A stretch of 64,000 nucleotides of DNA, from contig NZ_JAJTSZ010000002.1 in NCBI RefSeq assembly GCF_021440195.1, positions 186,001 through 250,000 on the forward strand. The letters run 5' to 3'. Origin of the DNA: Dyadobacter sp. CY356. GTDB lineage: Bacteria > Bacteroidota > Bacteroidia > Cytophagales > Spirosomataceae. The notes under the pieces are model-generated. The model was not told the DNA's origin and did no database searches. It worked only from the letters and a program-made list of their open reading frames with translations. A program made the position numbers and the translations under genes. The first letter of the stretch is position 1; every line of letters starts with the position of its first letter. This document shows, piece after piece, positions 38,722-48,352 of this stretch.

Positions 38722-38876
38722 TTAGATTGCTCCATGATAAGACCTTTTTTAGCTACTAATTTGGCTGCGAATGATGGAAATCGATTGAACAGCAATCCAA
38801 TCGGGTAGGCCACTAAATAAATAAACGGCTTAACCCACCACTTTGTGGAAATCTTGAATTTCAATTCAATTGTCAT
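38718..38876 (-). CDS. 52-residue membrane-associated phage protein
   Basis: ATG to TGA with four-base overlaps to both neighbours. One hydrophobic segment (FIYLVAYPIGLLF) flanked by basic residues. Function unknown. Confidence 0.5.
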   Translation of the reverse strand: MTIELKFKISTKWWVKPFIYLVAYPIGLLFNRFPSFAAKLVAKKGLIMEQSK

Positions 38877-39235
38877 TTTCGCACCTGTAATTTATAGATA
38901 ATGGAAGTATCGCCCGGCTTGACCGTGAATATATTGATAACCTTATATTCATCGCTGCCATCAACAATAATGTCGTTATACTCTGGCGGGGCTGTCAAGG
39001 CTGCGTCAGCCAACAGGACTTTTTTATCACCACGGATAATCACAGTGCCATCAATCTCAGCCTGTTTATATTCAGTAAATAACGCACTGGGGTTTTCGTC
39101 TACGTTTCCTGTGCCGGTGAATGTGTCGGTGGCAGGATTGTAAGAGCCTTCAGTATTACGGCGCAAAATAACAGGACGACCGTTTTCGGCTATCGCCTCT
39201 TTCGCCATGTCAGCCATTTCACTGTAAAAACTCAT
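38873..39235 (-). CDS. head closure / head-tail connector protein
   Basis: 120 residues, beta-rich C-terminal half (YNDIIVDGSDEYKVINIFTV) resembling head-closure (stopper) proteins of siphoviruses. It sits between the DnaT-like adaptor and the gp10-like protein in the standard order. Confidence 0.6.
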   Translation of the reverse strand: MSFYSEMADMAKEAIAENGRPVILRRNTEGSYNPATDTFTGTGNVDENPSALFTEYKQAEIDGTVIIRGDKKVLLADAALTAPPEYNDIIVDGSDEYKVINIFTVKPGDTSIIYKLQVRK

Positions 39236-39711
39236 ACTCTCACCACTGGAACATTGATCCCGCTTCCAGATAGATAGGGACGTAACAGACCATCAATAGC
39301 AGGGCGCTTTGTGCTTGTGCTGGATGCTGCAAAGTATTCTGTTTCAATCACATCAACCTTTTTGAACTTAACCTGTCCTGTGGGCGATACGGAAGGATTT
39401 AGCGGGGCTGTCATTACTTCTAGTGCCAATTGGCACACAGCTTGTTTTAAGCGATCTGGAATGACATTGGTAGCTACGTAAGGAACATCGGCACGAGGCC
39501 AGTTCAGAGGCTGGGTTTCGCTTACCAGAAAACCACGAAACGTATATTTTTGCTGGATGTAATCAGTGGCTTTTATTAAAGCAGACTGTTTGACTGCATC
39601 GGTGCCAGTCCATAAAGAATTGCCACGGTCGAGATGGTAACTGTTCGCATAAGCAAGATCAACTAATGAATTTGCACCAGCTACAATATTTCCAGTCTCG
39701 ACCGTGAACAT
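39232..39711 (-). CDS. head-tail adaptor (DnaT-like phage family)
   Basis: 159 residues. LVDLAYANSYHLDRGNSLWTG, LIKATDYIQQKYTFRG and PLNWPRADV match the phage 'DnaT-like' proteins found after the capsid gene, thought to be adaptors joining portal to tail. The name reflects database naming, not a replication role. Confidence 0.7.
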   Translation of the reverse strand: MFTVETGNIVAGANSLVDLAYANSYHLDRGNSLWTGTDAVKQSALIKATDYIQQKYTFRGFLVSETQPLNWPRADVPYVATNVIPDRLKQAVCQLALEVMTAPLNPSVSPTGQVKFKKVDVIETEYFAASSTSTKRPAIDGLLRPYLSGSGINVPVVRV

Positions 39712-39718
39712 TATTTAC

Positions 39719-39949
39719 CTACTTCTTTTCAGTTTTTTTAGCAGCCTTTTCCGCAGCCTTGGCAGCGGCTTTCGCAGCAGCTTGCTTTTTAGCTTCTTCG
39801 GCTGCGGCTTTCTCTTCTTCTGTCAGCTCGGGTTTGGCAGGCTTTGGATCAGGATCAAACTGGGCGTCAATAATTGTATATCCCTGTTCACGCAGTTCTT
39901 TTTTGCGTTCAGGTGTAACAGGGTGTGGTTCGTAAATGATTTTGGACAT
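39719..39949 (-). CDS. small protein with Ala/Lys-rich tail
   Basis: 76 residues from the ATG giving MSKIIYEPHPVTPERKK. An N-terminal core with EQGYTIIDAQFDP precedes a long Lys/Ala/Glu helix. Such proteins follow capsid genes in many proteobacterial siphophages. Role unknown; possibly head decoration or stability. Confidence 0.6.
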   Translation of the reverse strand: MSKIIYEPHPVTPERKKELREQGYTIIDAQFDPDPKPAKPELTEEEKAAAEEAKKQAAAKAAAKAAEKAAKKTEKK

Positions 39950-40004
39950 CGGTGTCTCCGTTGTTTTGAGGAAAAGGGGCGGCTTATTCAACCGCCCCAG
40001 TTAA

Positions 40005-40973
40005 TTATTTAGAAGCATCACCGATTGTGATAACACCGGCAGTATCTTTAATGCTTGTAGCTGTCTTATCCCAGTTGGTGCCTGTTGCCAGTGCAGCATC
40101 TGTTGGGGACTTACCACCGTTTGCTTCATCCCATGTGTAGCCTTTCAAGCCTAAGCCGAAGGTATAATCTACCTGCATGGTGGATTCGATACGAGTTTGA
40201 CCATTAGTTGTCTGAATGTTGGAGATAACATCACCACCATCAGAAACAACAGCCGCGCTTTCAACCAAGCCAAGGATTTTTTGCTTGTTCGGCGTACCTG
40301 TTTGATACAATGCCGGTGCATCTGTAACAATTACTGATTTGCCCAACATATCAACAACAGTTACGTTGCTGGATTGGAACAGGTTCTGTGCGTTGGCAAG
40401 GTTCTGACCGATCAATTTGTGGTAAACGTCACCAGTCATCACGCTTGTTAAGATGGCACCTGAACGGTCACCAAACTTAGCATGGGCTGCGTTCATAGCT
40501 GCGTATGACAAACCAAGCGTCGCGGAAACGTCATTTGTTGCTGTTGGCTGGTTTTGAATAGCGGCTACCAAAGCGGCAATCGCGGTGTTCAACTGGTCTG
40601 CCATTAAAGCTTCGGCGAAATTACGGGAAGCAACTTCAATGCCTTCGGCTGTTGGCTTTTCCAACCAAGTCAACTGACCCGGTTCAAAGCGGATCGGACC
40701 AAAGCCACCAGCGATTTTAACAGAGCTGTTTTTGAGCTGTGTCAGGTCTGTTGGTGTTGCGGCGGCCTGTGCAGCGTAACGGTTTACACGGCGTTGAGCG
40801 GAATGGATACCAGCGAAGAAAGATTCTTGCAGGAAATCGCCAGTAAAGCCTTCTGTTGTCAGACGGATTGTATTACGGGAAGCGGCATTGAATTTCTCAA
40901 CGTTTTGAGAAAGTGTCTCAATGGTAGCTGGCATGATGAAATCATTGAAGACTTGCATTTGGGAAAGTGACAT
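40005..40973 (-). CDS. major capsid protein
   Basis: 322 residues. The segments FNDFIMPATIETLSQNVEKFNAASRNTI, LTWLEKPTAEGIEVASRNFAEALMADQLN and TSVMTGDVYHKLIG are typical of the HK97-fold capsid group of DUF4055-portal phages. It follows the scaffold gene directly, so the scaffold is a separate protein rather than an N-terminal domain. Confidence 0.85.
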   Translation of the reverse strand: MSLSQMQVFNDFIMPATIETLSQNVEKFNAASRNTIRLTTEGFTGDFLQESFFAGIHSAQRRVNRYAAQAAATPTDLTQLKNSSVKIAGGFGPIRFEPGQLTWLEKPTAEGIEVASRNFAEALMADQLNTAIAALVAAIQNQPTATNDVSATLGLSYAAMNAAHAKFGDRSGAILTSVMTGDVYHKLIGQNLANAQNLFQSSNVTVVDMLGKSVIVTDAPALYQTGTPNKQKILGLVESAAVVSDGGDVISNIQTTNGQTRIESTMQVDYTFGLGLKGYTWDEANGGKSPTDAALATGTNWDKTATSIKDTAGVITIGDASK

Positions 40974-40981
40974 GGGTTATC

Positions 40982-41620
40982 CTATTTGTCAGAGAGATTT
41001 GGGAATTTTTGTGCGATTGCAGCAGTCCGTTCAGCTTTTGAGCCACCCATATCTGCTTTTTCAGTGCTGACCTTGCCACCACTGTTTTGTCCATGAGACC
41101 CGCCACCACCGTTAGCCGGGGCAGCAATAATGTGCTTGCCTGTATCACCTTGTGACCATGCAGCAACAAATTCTGTAATTGGCTTTCCGTCAATTAAACC
41201 GGAAGACTTACCATCCACGTCACCAATCTCTGGTTTGTTTTTGGCTTTTATAGTGTCCTTAGCCATTTCAAGATACTGTGGTGCAACATTAACCTTAATT
41301 AAAGCTTCTGTCAATGCACTATCAATCAGCACTTCATTCAATCGAGCGGACGAGCCTGAAAGTTTAGAATTCAGCTCTTCAATGGTTTTGGTGAACTTAG
41401 TTTCAAGCTGTTTGGTAATCTTTTCAACATCACCGTTTTTCAAAGCTGCCTGACGTTCGGCTTCCTCTCTTGCATCTTCAACTTCTTTGACTTTGCTTTC
41501 AAGTTCTGCCTTGGAATCCTTGGCCTCTTTTAGTTTTGCCAACAATTCTTCATTTTTGGTTTTCAGCCCGGATGTTGCCTTTTCAATTGCAGCTTCCATT
41601 TCTTCTTTGGTGATAGTCAT
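40982..41620 (-). CDS. scaffold protein
   Basis: 212 residues, nearly all charged coiled-coil from 1 to about 105 (MTITKEEMEAAIEKATSGLKT, then Glu/Lys heptads), then a Gly-rich linker (NGGGGSHGQNSGGKV) and a basic C-terminus expected to bind the capsid. Encoded immediately before the capsid gene. Confidence 0.8.
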   Translation of the reverse strand: MTITKEEMEAAIEKATSGLKTKNEELLAKLKEAKDSKAELESKVKEVEDAREEAERQAALKNGDVEKITKQLETKFTKTIEELNSKLSGSSARLNEVLIDSALTEALIKVNVAPQYLEMAKDTIKAKNKPEIGDVDGKSSGLIDGKPITEFVAAWSQGDTGKHIIAAPANGGGGSHGQNSGGKVSTEKADMGGSKAERTAAIAQKFPNLSDK

Positions 41621-41650
41621 TTTAGCCCCTTGGGTTCAAATTAGACGGCA

Positions 41651-42715
41651 TTACCGTCCGAAAGTTTTTTGCCAAATATCAGCGTCACGCTGCTTCAACT
41701 CGTCAAGTGTATATGAGCGACCTTGCTTGTCAACAAACTTCTCAATCGTAAGGCCGTTGCGAAAGAGCTTTCCGGCTTTCACTCCAAGCACTTCGTTCTG
41801 AATATCAACGGTCTGTTTCTTCAACCATCCACTGTATGTCAGGTCACTTGGAACGGGACCAAATACACTGGCGCGTGTTCCTTTTATGGAAGTCTCGCCC
41901 AGGAAGGGAACTATCTTGGATCGGCAGTTAAAATGAATTGGAGGTCTTGGGCCTTCACCGATTGGAAATATCTTTCCATCATTGGCGCGGCATGGGGCTG
42001 ACGTGCGGCTATCCAGCGTTGAAACCCATTGAACACCTTTTACAATATCTGGGTTGGATGCGTATAAATCCTCACTGGCTTGGTTGGCAGTCGTGGCGAC
42101 AGCGGTATTCACAACGGCTGCGGCTTCTCTACGGCTGACCTCTAAAATACCATCACGGTACTGCGCTGAACGTGTTCCCATCACCCGGCGAATGATTTGA
42201 TCCGATGTCTCGCCCTCAGTAATCCCTATTTTAATGGCATCACTTAACCGCTTGCGGTCATTGGCCTCAATCCCTGCAAACCATTCTTTCAACAATCGGC
42301 CTTCAAATGGTCGTGAGGTGGCAACGGCACGGATTTGAGAAAGAGAAGGGCTTTCCAGTGTGACCTTGACGGCCGTGGCTTTAATCGCTTCATCAATCAA
42401 TCGACCTTGAAAATCAGCCTCATGGACGGCAAAGTCTTTTAGAATATCCGTGGTCTTGGTCTGGGCTGTGTCATACATACCTGTACGTATGGCTTGTAAT
42501 TCGGCAAGCATCGTTTCAATGCGCTTACGGGTTTCCGGTGAAAGCTTATAACCACGCTCGCTAATTGAGGATAATCGCCCTGCAAGTTTCTCGCGAAGGT
42601 CTTTGTCAGTCTGGTTTAAAAGCGCAATAATCTGCTTAACAGTTCCAGCCTTGAACCGTTCCAGCCATACCATGTGCCGAATAGAAGCATTTTGAATTTC
42701 TTCATTCGGTGTCAT
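41651..42715 (-). CDS. minor head morphogenesis protein (SPP1 gp7 / Mu F-like)
   Basis: 354 residues from the ATG giving MTPNEEIQNAS. The C-terminal half holds the F-like domain: LDSRTSAPCRANDGKIFPIGEGPRPPIHFNCRS, with conserved T-x-P-C, DG and HxxCRC-like positions. It acts inside the procapsid, possibly with the DNA ejection path. It overlaps the portal gene by 14 bp. Confidence 0.85.
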   Translation of the reverse strand: MTPNEEIQNASIRHMVWLERFKAGTVKQIIALLNQTDKDLREKLAGRLSSISERGYKLSPETRKRIETMLAELQAIRTGMYDTAQTKTTDILKDFAVHEADFQGRLIDEAIKATAVKVTLESPSLSQIRAVATSRPFEGRLLKEWFAGIEANDRKRLSDAIKIGITEGETSDQIIRRVMGTRSAQYRDGILEVSRREAAAVVNTAVATTANQASEDLYASNPDIVKGVQWVSTLDSRTSAPCRANDGKIFPIGEGPRPPIHFNCRSKIVPFLGETSIKGTRASVFGPVPSDLTYSGWLKKQTVDIQNEVLGVKAGKLFRNGLTIEKFVDKQGRSYTLDELKQRDADIWQKTFGR

Positions 42716-44093
42716 TGGCAATCATACCCAATGGCGGTGCCGATGCTTCCTTGCGCTCCTGCTCATCCTCAAATGTCAGTGTTTGGTCAACTAACTCACC
42801 GGCTTTGATCGTGTCAAAGAATGTTTCTTCTGAGATAGCACCGGACTGCCAAGCTTTCACCAATGCGTTTAATGCGTTGGCATCCATGTTCATAGGTAGG
42901 AAGTCTTTGTTAAGCTCAAAACGAACCTCACCCTGCAAACCACCCCACTCTGCCATCAATTGCAAAGCTTGCTGTAATGACATTTCAACAGTTCCGGCAA
43001 TATCTGCCAGTACGCTGTTCTCACCACCACGGCGAATACCCGCTGTCTCTGCGGCTTCGGCTGCTTTCTTTTCTGGAGCAATCATACGCGCACCAAGGGC
43101 GGCAAGCATGTTTTCCTTACGATCCATCAGCTTTTCAAGTGATGCAAAACCTTCTGAACCAACCTGAACAAAACCAGCAGTCGCATTTTCAGGCAAAATC
43201 CATGCAGTGCCTGTACCAAGGGCAAGCTTCGGATTTTCCGTCGCATCCAGTCCTGTGATATATGGAGTGGGCAAACCAGACACATGAGCGCCGTTTTCAA
43301 GGTCTGCACTGTTCTGATAGTGGGAAATGTTCACGTAGGCCAAATCTTCAATCGGGGAATTCTGGATTGACCCGTCAGATTCTTCCGCGGCACTAAACCA
43401 GAATGGTATCCATTTCATGGTTTCCCCAAACTTCAAGGGTGTCACACGTACAGATGACCACCCATTTTCACCCTTTTTCCAGATAACTTGCTCATAAAAA
43501 CCGTTTTCAAGGGTGAGTTGACGGATTTGATATTCGTCCTTTTTATCACCTTCAATGGCTTCATACAGGAATACATCCATCAGAACAGTCTTAGAGCCTA
43601 CACGGGCATTACGCCAGTTCAGGATGCACTCAGTTGTGTAAGGTGCAATGTATGGCCGGATGTCGAGCAATGCGGCGTCATTGATTGTAAGCTTTATGCC
43701 TTGGTCAATGTTTGGGGATTGAGGATAGTCAACCAACAAACCGTAACGTCCCACCTTGATAACTTCCTCTGTGTTCTTCTTAGCCACACCAATAAAGGAA
43801 ATACCAGTCATGGTAACGTCTTCCAGCCATGGTTCCATTGCTTTTGGAACAACTAAAACAGGCTTCTTACGGAATACGAGACCCTTCATCCCTTCGACTG
43901 TTCGCCCGGTAGCGTTGTAGAAAAGTGCGCGCCTTTTGTATGCTTCGTATTGAATTGTGGTCTGATCTTCAAGCTTTGGAAGGTATGCAACACCGCCTTT
44001 GTGAATAGCGCGTTGCCCGGTGGATGCGTCACGGCACAGCTTCCAAACAGGCTCAAATTCTTTGTATTCGCTGTGTTTGTCGTCTGGCTGCAT
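42702..44093 (-). CDS. portal protein (DUF4055 family)
   Basis: 463 residues. YEAYKRRALFYNATGRTVEGMKGLVFRK, GRYGLLVDYP, SADLENGAHVSGLPTPYITGL and ETAGIRRGGENSVLADIAGTVEMSL identify a DUF4055 portal, a dodecameric ring at the packaging vertex. An aaggag site precedes the ATG. It lies after the terminase in transcription order. Confidence 0.85.
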   Translation of the reverse strand: MQPDDKHSEYKEFEPVWKLCRDASTGQRAIHKGGVAYLPKLEDQTTIQYEAYKRRALFYNATGRTVEGMKGLVFRKKPVLVVPKAMEPWLEDVTMTGISFIGVAKKNTEEVIKVGRYGLLVDYPQSPNIDQGIKLTINDAALLDIRPYIAPYTTECILNWRNARVGSKTVLMDVFLYEAIEGDKKDEYQIRQLTLENGFYEQVIWKKGENGWSSVRVTPLKFGETMKWIPFWFSAAEESDGSIQNSPIEDLAYVNISHYQNSADLENGAHVSGLPTPYITGLDATENPKLALGTGTAWILPENATAGFVQVGSEGFASLEKLMDRKENMLAALGARMIAPEKKAAEAAETAGIRRGGENSVLADIAGTVEMSLQQALQLMAEWGGLQGEVRFELNKDFLPMNMDANALNALVKAWQSGAISEETFFDTIKAGELVDQTLTFEDEQERKEASAPPLGMIANDTE

Positions 44094-44198
44094 GGACTGG
44101 CTCCTTGTTTGGTTAAGGATACCAGATATTTAAGACGGCGCAAGAAGATAATGGCAGGGAACTGGGAACTTTTTGGGTCATTTTATTGTCTGCACATC

Positions 44199-44387
44199 AT
44201 GGACTTCGATACCTTCAAAGATATAGCCTCATTCTGTGCCGATACAATTTCGGTATTAGGTGGTCTATGTGGTGCTGTTGCTCTTTTAAAAAAAAGCCAG
44301 ACATTTGCATTTGTTATGACTTCTGCAAATAGCTATTTAAAAAAAATGACTATCGGTGAATCTTTTTCCGACATTTTAAGTTACTGA
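44199..44387 (+). CDS. possible small moron protein
   Basis: 62 residues on the strand opposite the head genes: MDFDTFKDIASFCADTISVLGGLCGAVALL, helical and hydrophobic in the first half. An in-frame ATG at 44151 would add 16 residues. It lies in the only gap between portal and terminase, and its end overlaps the terminase stop. No Shine-Dalgarno is evident, so it could be a chance frame. Confidence 0.35.
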   Translation: MDFDTFKDIASFCADTISVLGGLCGAVALLKKSQTFAFVMTSANSYLKKMTIGESFSDILSY

Positions 44388-45652
44388 CCCCCAACTCGTG
44401 CAGTCCCCATCGTTCTCTTAATAATCGGATAGCGTTTTGCTAGAAAATATCCCTGAGCATCGTTGATGTGGTCAAACCCGCTCGTCTTATCAGGCTCCCC
44501 GTTCTTATCGTATGCCTGTTGCTCCATGCTTTCCGTCAGTCGTGGGCAATTGTCGGTATTAACTTTCCAACGTCTTTTGCCGTCAGCATTCAGTATCATC
44601 CCGTTAACAGATAACACACGGTCTTTTACTGCCGGATTGGTACTGTCTACCTTGACTGAGAAACCCGCTTGTTTCAGGATTGAAAGGTCGCTCTCGCTTG
44701 CGTTTACTGACTTACGGCTTTGACCGCTGGCATCAGGGTAGATTGTGATTGATCGCCCAGGATAACGGTCTTTCAACATTGATACCATTGTTGGCGTATC
44801 CCGTACTCCTGTCAGCTCATTTACTGATATTGGCAGGTCATCACGGATTACATTAATCACGGCCGCCATGTTCATTACGTTGAAATCCATACCGATATGA
44901 AGCGGTTCGTGCGGATTAAGCGTAGCACTGCTGTGGTTCAGAATACGGTCAAAGTCCCCGTACACGCTACCACTGGCAAGGTTGACAAACTCACCTTTCA
45001 GATACGCTTGGATCAACTGGGGCGGGTATGATGCCAATAATGACGAGATATAATCAGTCGGCAGGTTAAGTTCGTTTTCGTACGTACTCGCTTGAATTAA
45101 CCCATATAAGTCCCGTAACTCCGGTTTGTCTCTCAGTTGCTTGACGAACTGCTCATAAACGAATTTGAAACCCTCAGGAGTGGTGGTGACGTCAATCTGG
45201 TTCTTCAAGTCCGGCACGTTGTAGCGCATACGGGCAATGATCTTGCGCCATGCCTGACGAGCCTTCTCAGTCTTCATTACGTCAATCTCATCAACCAGAG
45301 CCTTACCGATCTTGAAACCCACGATATTGCTGGGATTGTCCATTGTCCGGCAGATGATTGTTCCCCGGTACACACGGCCGGAATACAGTTCAACCTCTTT
45401 GTCTGAAATCTTGATCTTTGTTTTCAGTCCCCAGTCAAACGCTACTTCTTCAATCGTTGGGAAGAAAATGTCCTTAATCTGCGGGTATGTCGGTGCGAAG
45501 TATCCTGAGTTGATCTTTGGGAACTCCCAGTGATGTTCACACAATCCTGATCCACCTACCCATGTTTTGCCCGAACCAAATCCTGCTACAAACAGTCGGA
45601 ATTTATGAGGAAGTGCAAGGAACCTTGCCTGTGGAAGGTTAAGCGTCGGCAT
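44381..45652 (-). CDS. terminase large subunit
   Basis: Packaging motor and nuclease, 423 residues. Walker A GFGSGKT (24-30), Walker B ALVDE (118-122), coupling motif TTTPEG (157-161), and the RNase H-like nuclease beginning HIGMDFN (Asp256) with a second acidic site YPDASG. It is paired with the small subunit by a 14-bp overlap. Confidence 0.9.
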   Translation of the reverse strand: MPTLNLPQARFLALPHKFRLFVAGFGSGKTWVGGSGLCEHHWEFPKINSGYFAPTYPQIKDIFFPTIEEVAFDWGLKTKIKISDKEVELYSGRVYRGTIICRTMDNPSNIVGFKIGKALVDEIDVMKTEKARQAWRKIIARMRYNVPDLKNQIDVTTTPEGFKFVYEQFVKQLRDKPELRDLYGLIQASTYENELNLPTDYISSLLASYPPQLIQAYLKGEFVNLASGSVYGDFDRILNHSSATLNPHEPLHIGMDFNVMNMAAVINVIRDDLPISVNELTGVRDTPTMVSMLKDRYPGRSITIYPDASGQSRKSVNASESDLSILKQAGFSVKVDSTNPAVKDRVLSVNGMILNADGKRRWKVNTDNCPRLTESMEQQAYDKNGEPDKTSGFDHINDAQGYFLAKRYPIIKRTMGTARVGGQ

Positions 45653-46139
45653 TCGGCTTGCTTGCGTCTACAACATTAACCACCACTTTTACAGGCAGAA
45701 CGTTGGATTGATCGTCAGCGGCATCTGGTTTATCACGCCATTTGGCAGGTTGACGGTTACGAAGCCATAAGGAGATTGCCGGTGTATCTGGTGGGGCTGC
45801 TTTACGAACCTGAACGACTTGAACTTCTTCCCACTCTTCCAGCTTACGGCCATTGGCATCAAACTTTGTGGTCTTGATCTTGAATGCCTGATCCTCAATC
45901 CACTCTGCTCCTACCGCTCTTTGGTGAAGCTTATCAGCGACTTCGGCATCAGCCTTGACCTTCCCCGCACGAGTGGCCTCGGAAAATATTGGGTGAACTT
46001 TCTTCCATTCGTAGATCGTATCTTCACAAACTTCAAAGAAATCAGCTAGTTCAATATCTGTCAGTCCGAGCAAGCAAAGCTTACGAGCCTGTTCAGCGTA
46101 TTCCTCTTTGAATAGTGTCGGGCGTCCTGCCTTAGCCAA
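45639..46139 (-). CDS. terminase small subunit
   Basis: 166 residues. N-terminal helix-turn-helix (YAEQARKLCLLGLTDIELADFFEVCEDTIYEWKKVHPIF) for packaging-site recognition, then coiled region and C-terminal peptide for large-subunit contact. The start is TTG, backed by an aaggac ribosome site. The pac or cos site should lie in or near this gene. Confidence 0.85.
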   Translation of the reverse strand: MAKAGRPTLFKEEYAEQARKLCLLGLTDIELADFFEVCEDTIYEWKKVHPIFSEATRAGKVKADAEVADKLHQRAVGAEWIEDQAFKIKTTKFDANGRKLEEWEEVQVVQVRKAAPPDTPAISLWLRNRQPAKWRDKPDAADDQSNVLPVKVVVNVVDASKPNADA

Positions 46140-46203
46140 AATTCGTCCTTCGGGTTAGACGGTTCAATGGCATAATTGTAACTGCTTTGCTTCTAATGGT
46201 CAA

Positions 46204-47232
46204 ATGCTTAATTTTGTCCAAACTCTACTCTATATAATGAAGGAATCTCTCGAAGCTGCCCGGAATATCCACCAGATTATCATTTTTGTTTGTGCGGTTG
46301 TCGCTGTTTTTGCCTTTTCTCTAAAAACAGAGCTTAATAAATATGATGTTGCGCGCACAAGCCTGCAGGAGATCAATCTTGCTATTGCAGATGTTAATGC
46401 TGATAGGGTAAAAAGAATTGAGAATGCTGCAAGGCAAGGAGGTCACAAAAGGTTCAAGATGTTTGTGGATAACAGCTCGTACCGTAATCTAAAGCTTTGG
46501 GAAATAAGGGAGCTACTTACACAAAATTGGGAGAGATTGGATTCTATAGATTTGGTTTACGATGGAGGTGATAATTATAATGTGCATAGCACAAACGTTT
46601 TTTCGGCTGCTGGGTTTCCGGTAGAAGCAATACCTTCTAATGGAGCTTGGAAAGCGGAAAGGGATTATTACTACGGCAGCGATTATATAAGAGCTTTTAA
46701 ATTAAGGGGCTTCTTCCAAGGAGACGGCAGCGTTGATTCATTGTTTCGCGATATTCAACCAGTTTGGTTTGATATAAATAATTCCAGTATAGAAACAGCG
46801 AAGCAATTGCTATCTGATTTATCGGTAATTGACAAGAAAAAGGACAAGGCTGATGTGGATGTATCTGGATTGAAGGTGACTGGCGATCTTATTTATATTA
46901 TTGGTCCAGTTATTCTATTATTGCTCACTTCATATTTAATCGCTTTAACTCTCCATTTAAAATCCATCATCAAACTTAAGGAAGAAGCAGAAGTAGCCAA
47001 TTCCTTCCCATGGCTGGCGTTGTTTCCCAATTTATGGAGTAAAGCCTTGTCTTTTATCTCACTATTTATATTACCTTATTCAGTATCCGCCCTTACTATT
47101 TTTAGAACCCAACTACAAGGTAACTTAACTATAAAAATGTTAGGTATTTATCTATTGGCGTTCATAGTCCTAGGCTGTGTTCTTATATATCAACTTCGTT
47201 TGGTACGAAGTAAAATAAAAACTTTGATTTAA
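46204..47232 (+). CDS. membrane protein of unknown function (cargo candidate)
   Basis: 342 residues: N-terminal helix (about 23-41), a soluble extracytoplasmic domain (about 42-225), then three or four C-terminal helices (about 228-250, 278-300, 313-335). AT-rich relative to its neighbours and on the opposite strand from both flanking operons, as expected for a lysogenic-conversion gene. A role in superinfection exclusion is possible but unproved. A second ATG at 46237 is an alternative start. Confidence 0.55.
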   Translation: MLNFVQTLLYIMKESLEAARNIHQIIIFVCAVVAVFAFSLKTELNKYDVARTSLQEINLAIADVNADRVKRIENAARQGGHKRFKMFVDNSSYRNLKLWEIRELLTQNWERLDSIDLVYDGGDNYNVHSTNVFSAAGFPVEAIPSNGAWKAERDYYYGSDYIRAFKLRGFFQGDGSVDSLFRDIQPVWFDINNSSIETAKQLLSDLSVIDKKKDKADVDVSGLKVTGDLIYIIGPVILLLLTSYLIALTLHLKSIIKLKEEAEVANSFPWLALFPNLWSKALSFISLFILPYSVSALTIFRTQLQGNLTIKMLGIYLLAFIVLGCVLIYQLRLVRSKIKTLI

Positions 47233-47234
47233 AA

Positions 47235-47783
47235 TCATTCGCCTCCCTGTGTCTTAGATTTGTGGGCTGCTAGTGCTTCCGATGCCCTTTTACAGTCTCC
47301 GAGCGTAACGCGGTGATTATTTCCTATATTGCCGTCACTCGTCCAAATACCCAAGTCATCTGGATTACTTCTCTTCATCCCAGATACTCCCCATATTTTG
47401 GCGAAAGGCTCCAACGCCTTGACCAAATCGTCTGGTGCTGTGTTCTCCTGTAAGGCATTGATAATAATATCATCTTCTTTCAATGTTGCTGCCAACATAT
47501 GATCTAATTCTGTCCAGTTTTTTACAACTTTCCAATTTAAGCCTTCTTCTGTATTTTTCTTTCTCCGCAACATTATTTCCAAAGCCGCAGCCTTATCGCC
47601 TGTTGGTGCTGCTGGAACCAGATCAGCACGTTCTTCAAAGTATTTGCACATATTTGAAATATCTATAAGAGCATCCAGAAGCTGCGCCGGATCACCAATT
47701 TGCGGCGACATATTGGCAAGTAGCCAGCGGACATTATCGGTATTGGCTGGCATGTCAGTGGTGGGTTTTGATTGATCGGTCAT
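47235..47783 (-). CDS. phage hypothetical protein
   Basis: 182 residues; N-terminal half helical (AQLLDALIDISNMCKYFEER), later segment LVKALEPFAKIWGVSG and a C-terminal VTLGDCKRASEALAAH. Several such proteins of unknown role sit in proteobacterial prophages. It follows the 64-residue gene without a gap. Confidence 0.55.
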   Translation of the reverse strand: MTDQSKPTTDMPANTDNVRWLLANMSPQIGDPAQLLDALIDISNMCKYFEERADLVPAAPTGDKAAALEIMLRRKKNTEEGLNWKVVKNWTELDHMLAATLKEDDIIINALQENTAPDDLVKALEPFAKIWGVSGMKRSNPDDLGIWTSDGNIGNNHRVTLGDCKRASEALAAHKSKTQGGE

Positions 47784-47981
47784 TTAATCCTTTAATTCCT
47801 GAATACCGTTTAAATCCTTTGTGGAATAAAATGCTGTTCTTACTGAAGTCATAAACATATATTCCCCTCTATTTTCCGCCAAGAAGCGACCAATTCTACC
47901 ATCTCTTAAAGCATATCTTTTGCCCTCAATAGGTATTAGATTTTCAGGTTCTTCTCTGTCACAGTTGCAAATACAGGTCAT
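47784..47981 (-). CDS. small Cys-containing phage protein
   Basis: About 65 residues starting MTCICNCDREEPENLIPIEG from the ATG that overlaps the upstream gene's stop; an earlier in-frame ATG inside that gene is less likely. A CxCxC motif at the start could bind metal. Function unknown. Confidence 0.5.
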   Translation of the reverse strand: MTCICNCDREEPENLIPIEGKRYALRDGRIGRFLAENRGEYMFMTSVRTAFYSTKDLNGIQELKD

Positions 47982-48343
47982 TCGCTTTTCTCCGGTGGGG
48001 TTGGCAGGTGTTGCCATGCTTCTGGATAACACAAGTCCCTGTCTTCTGGCCCATCAGCCGTAAGATCAATCCAACCATATATAGGCACATGAGAAACCTT
48101 ACCCCATGTAATAATCGTGCGTGTTTCATCAACATACCCGATCAAATCTGTTCCATCCCGTGGTGCTTCATCCATGTTGAAATTCCATCCTGTGGGTGCT
48201 GTCTTAGCGTCTACCAAAGATTGTAGGGCTTCTCTTGCAGTCACAAATGCAGGTGTATCTGCCCAATTCCACAAAGCATCGTGATAACCTTTTGTAAGAA
48301 CTTCCAAAGCCGCTTCCAGCCGTTCCTTTGTTAAATGGGTCAT
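47978..48343 (-). CDS. DUF551-like phage protein 2
   Basis: 121 residues. An N-terminal helical region (LTKERLEAALEVLTKGYHDAL) is followed by a DUF551-like part: NMDEAPRDGTDLIGYV and WQHLPTPP. It is related in motif to the protein at 24722-24925, at the other end of the structural genes. Confidence 0.65.
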   Translation of the reverse strand: MTHLTKERLEAALEVLTKGYHDALWNWADTPAFVTAREALQSLVDAKTAPTGWNFNMDEAPRDGTDLIGYVDETRTIITWGKVSHVPIYGWIDLTADGPEDRDLCYPEAWQHLPTPPEKSE

Positions 48344-48352
48344 TTGTTCTTC

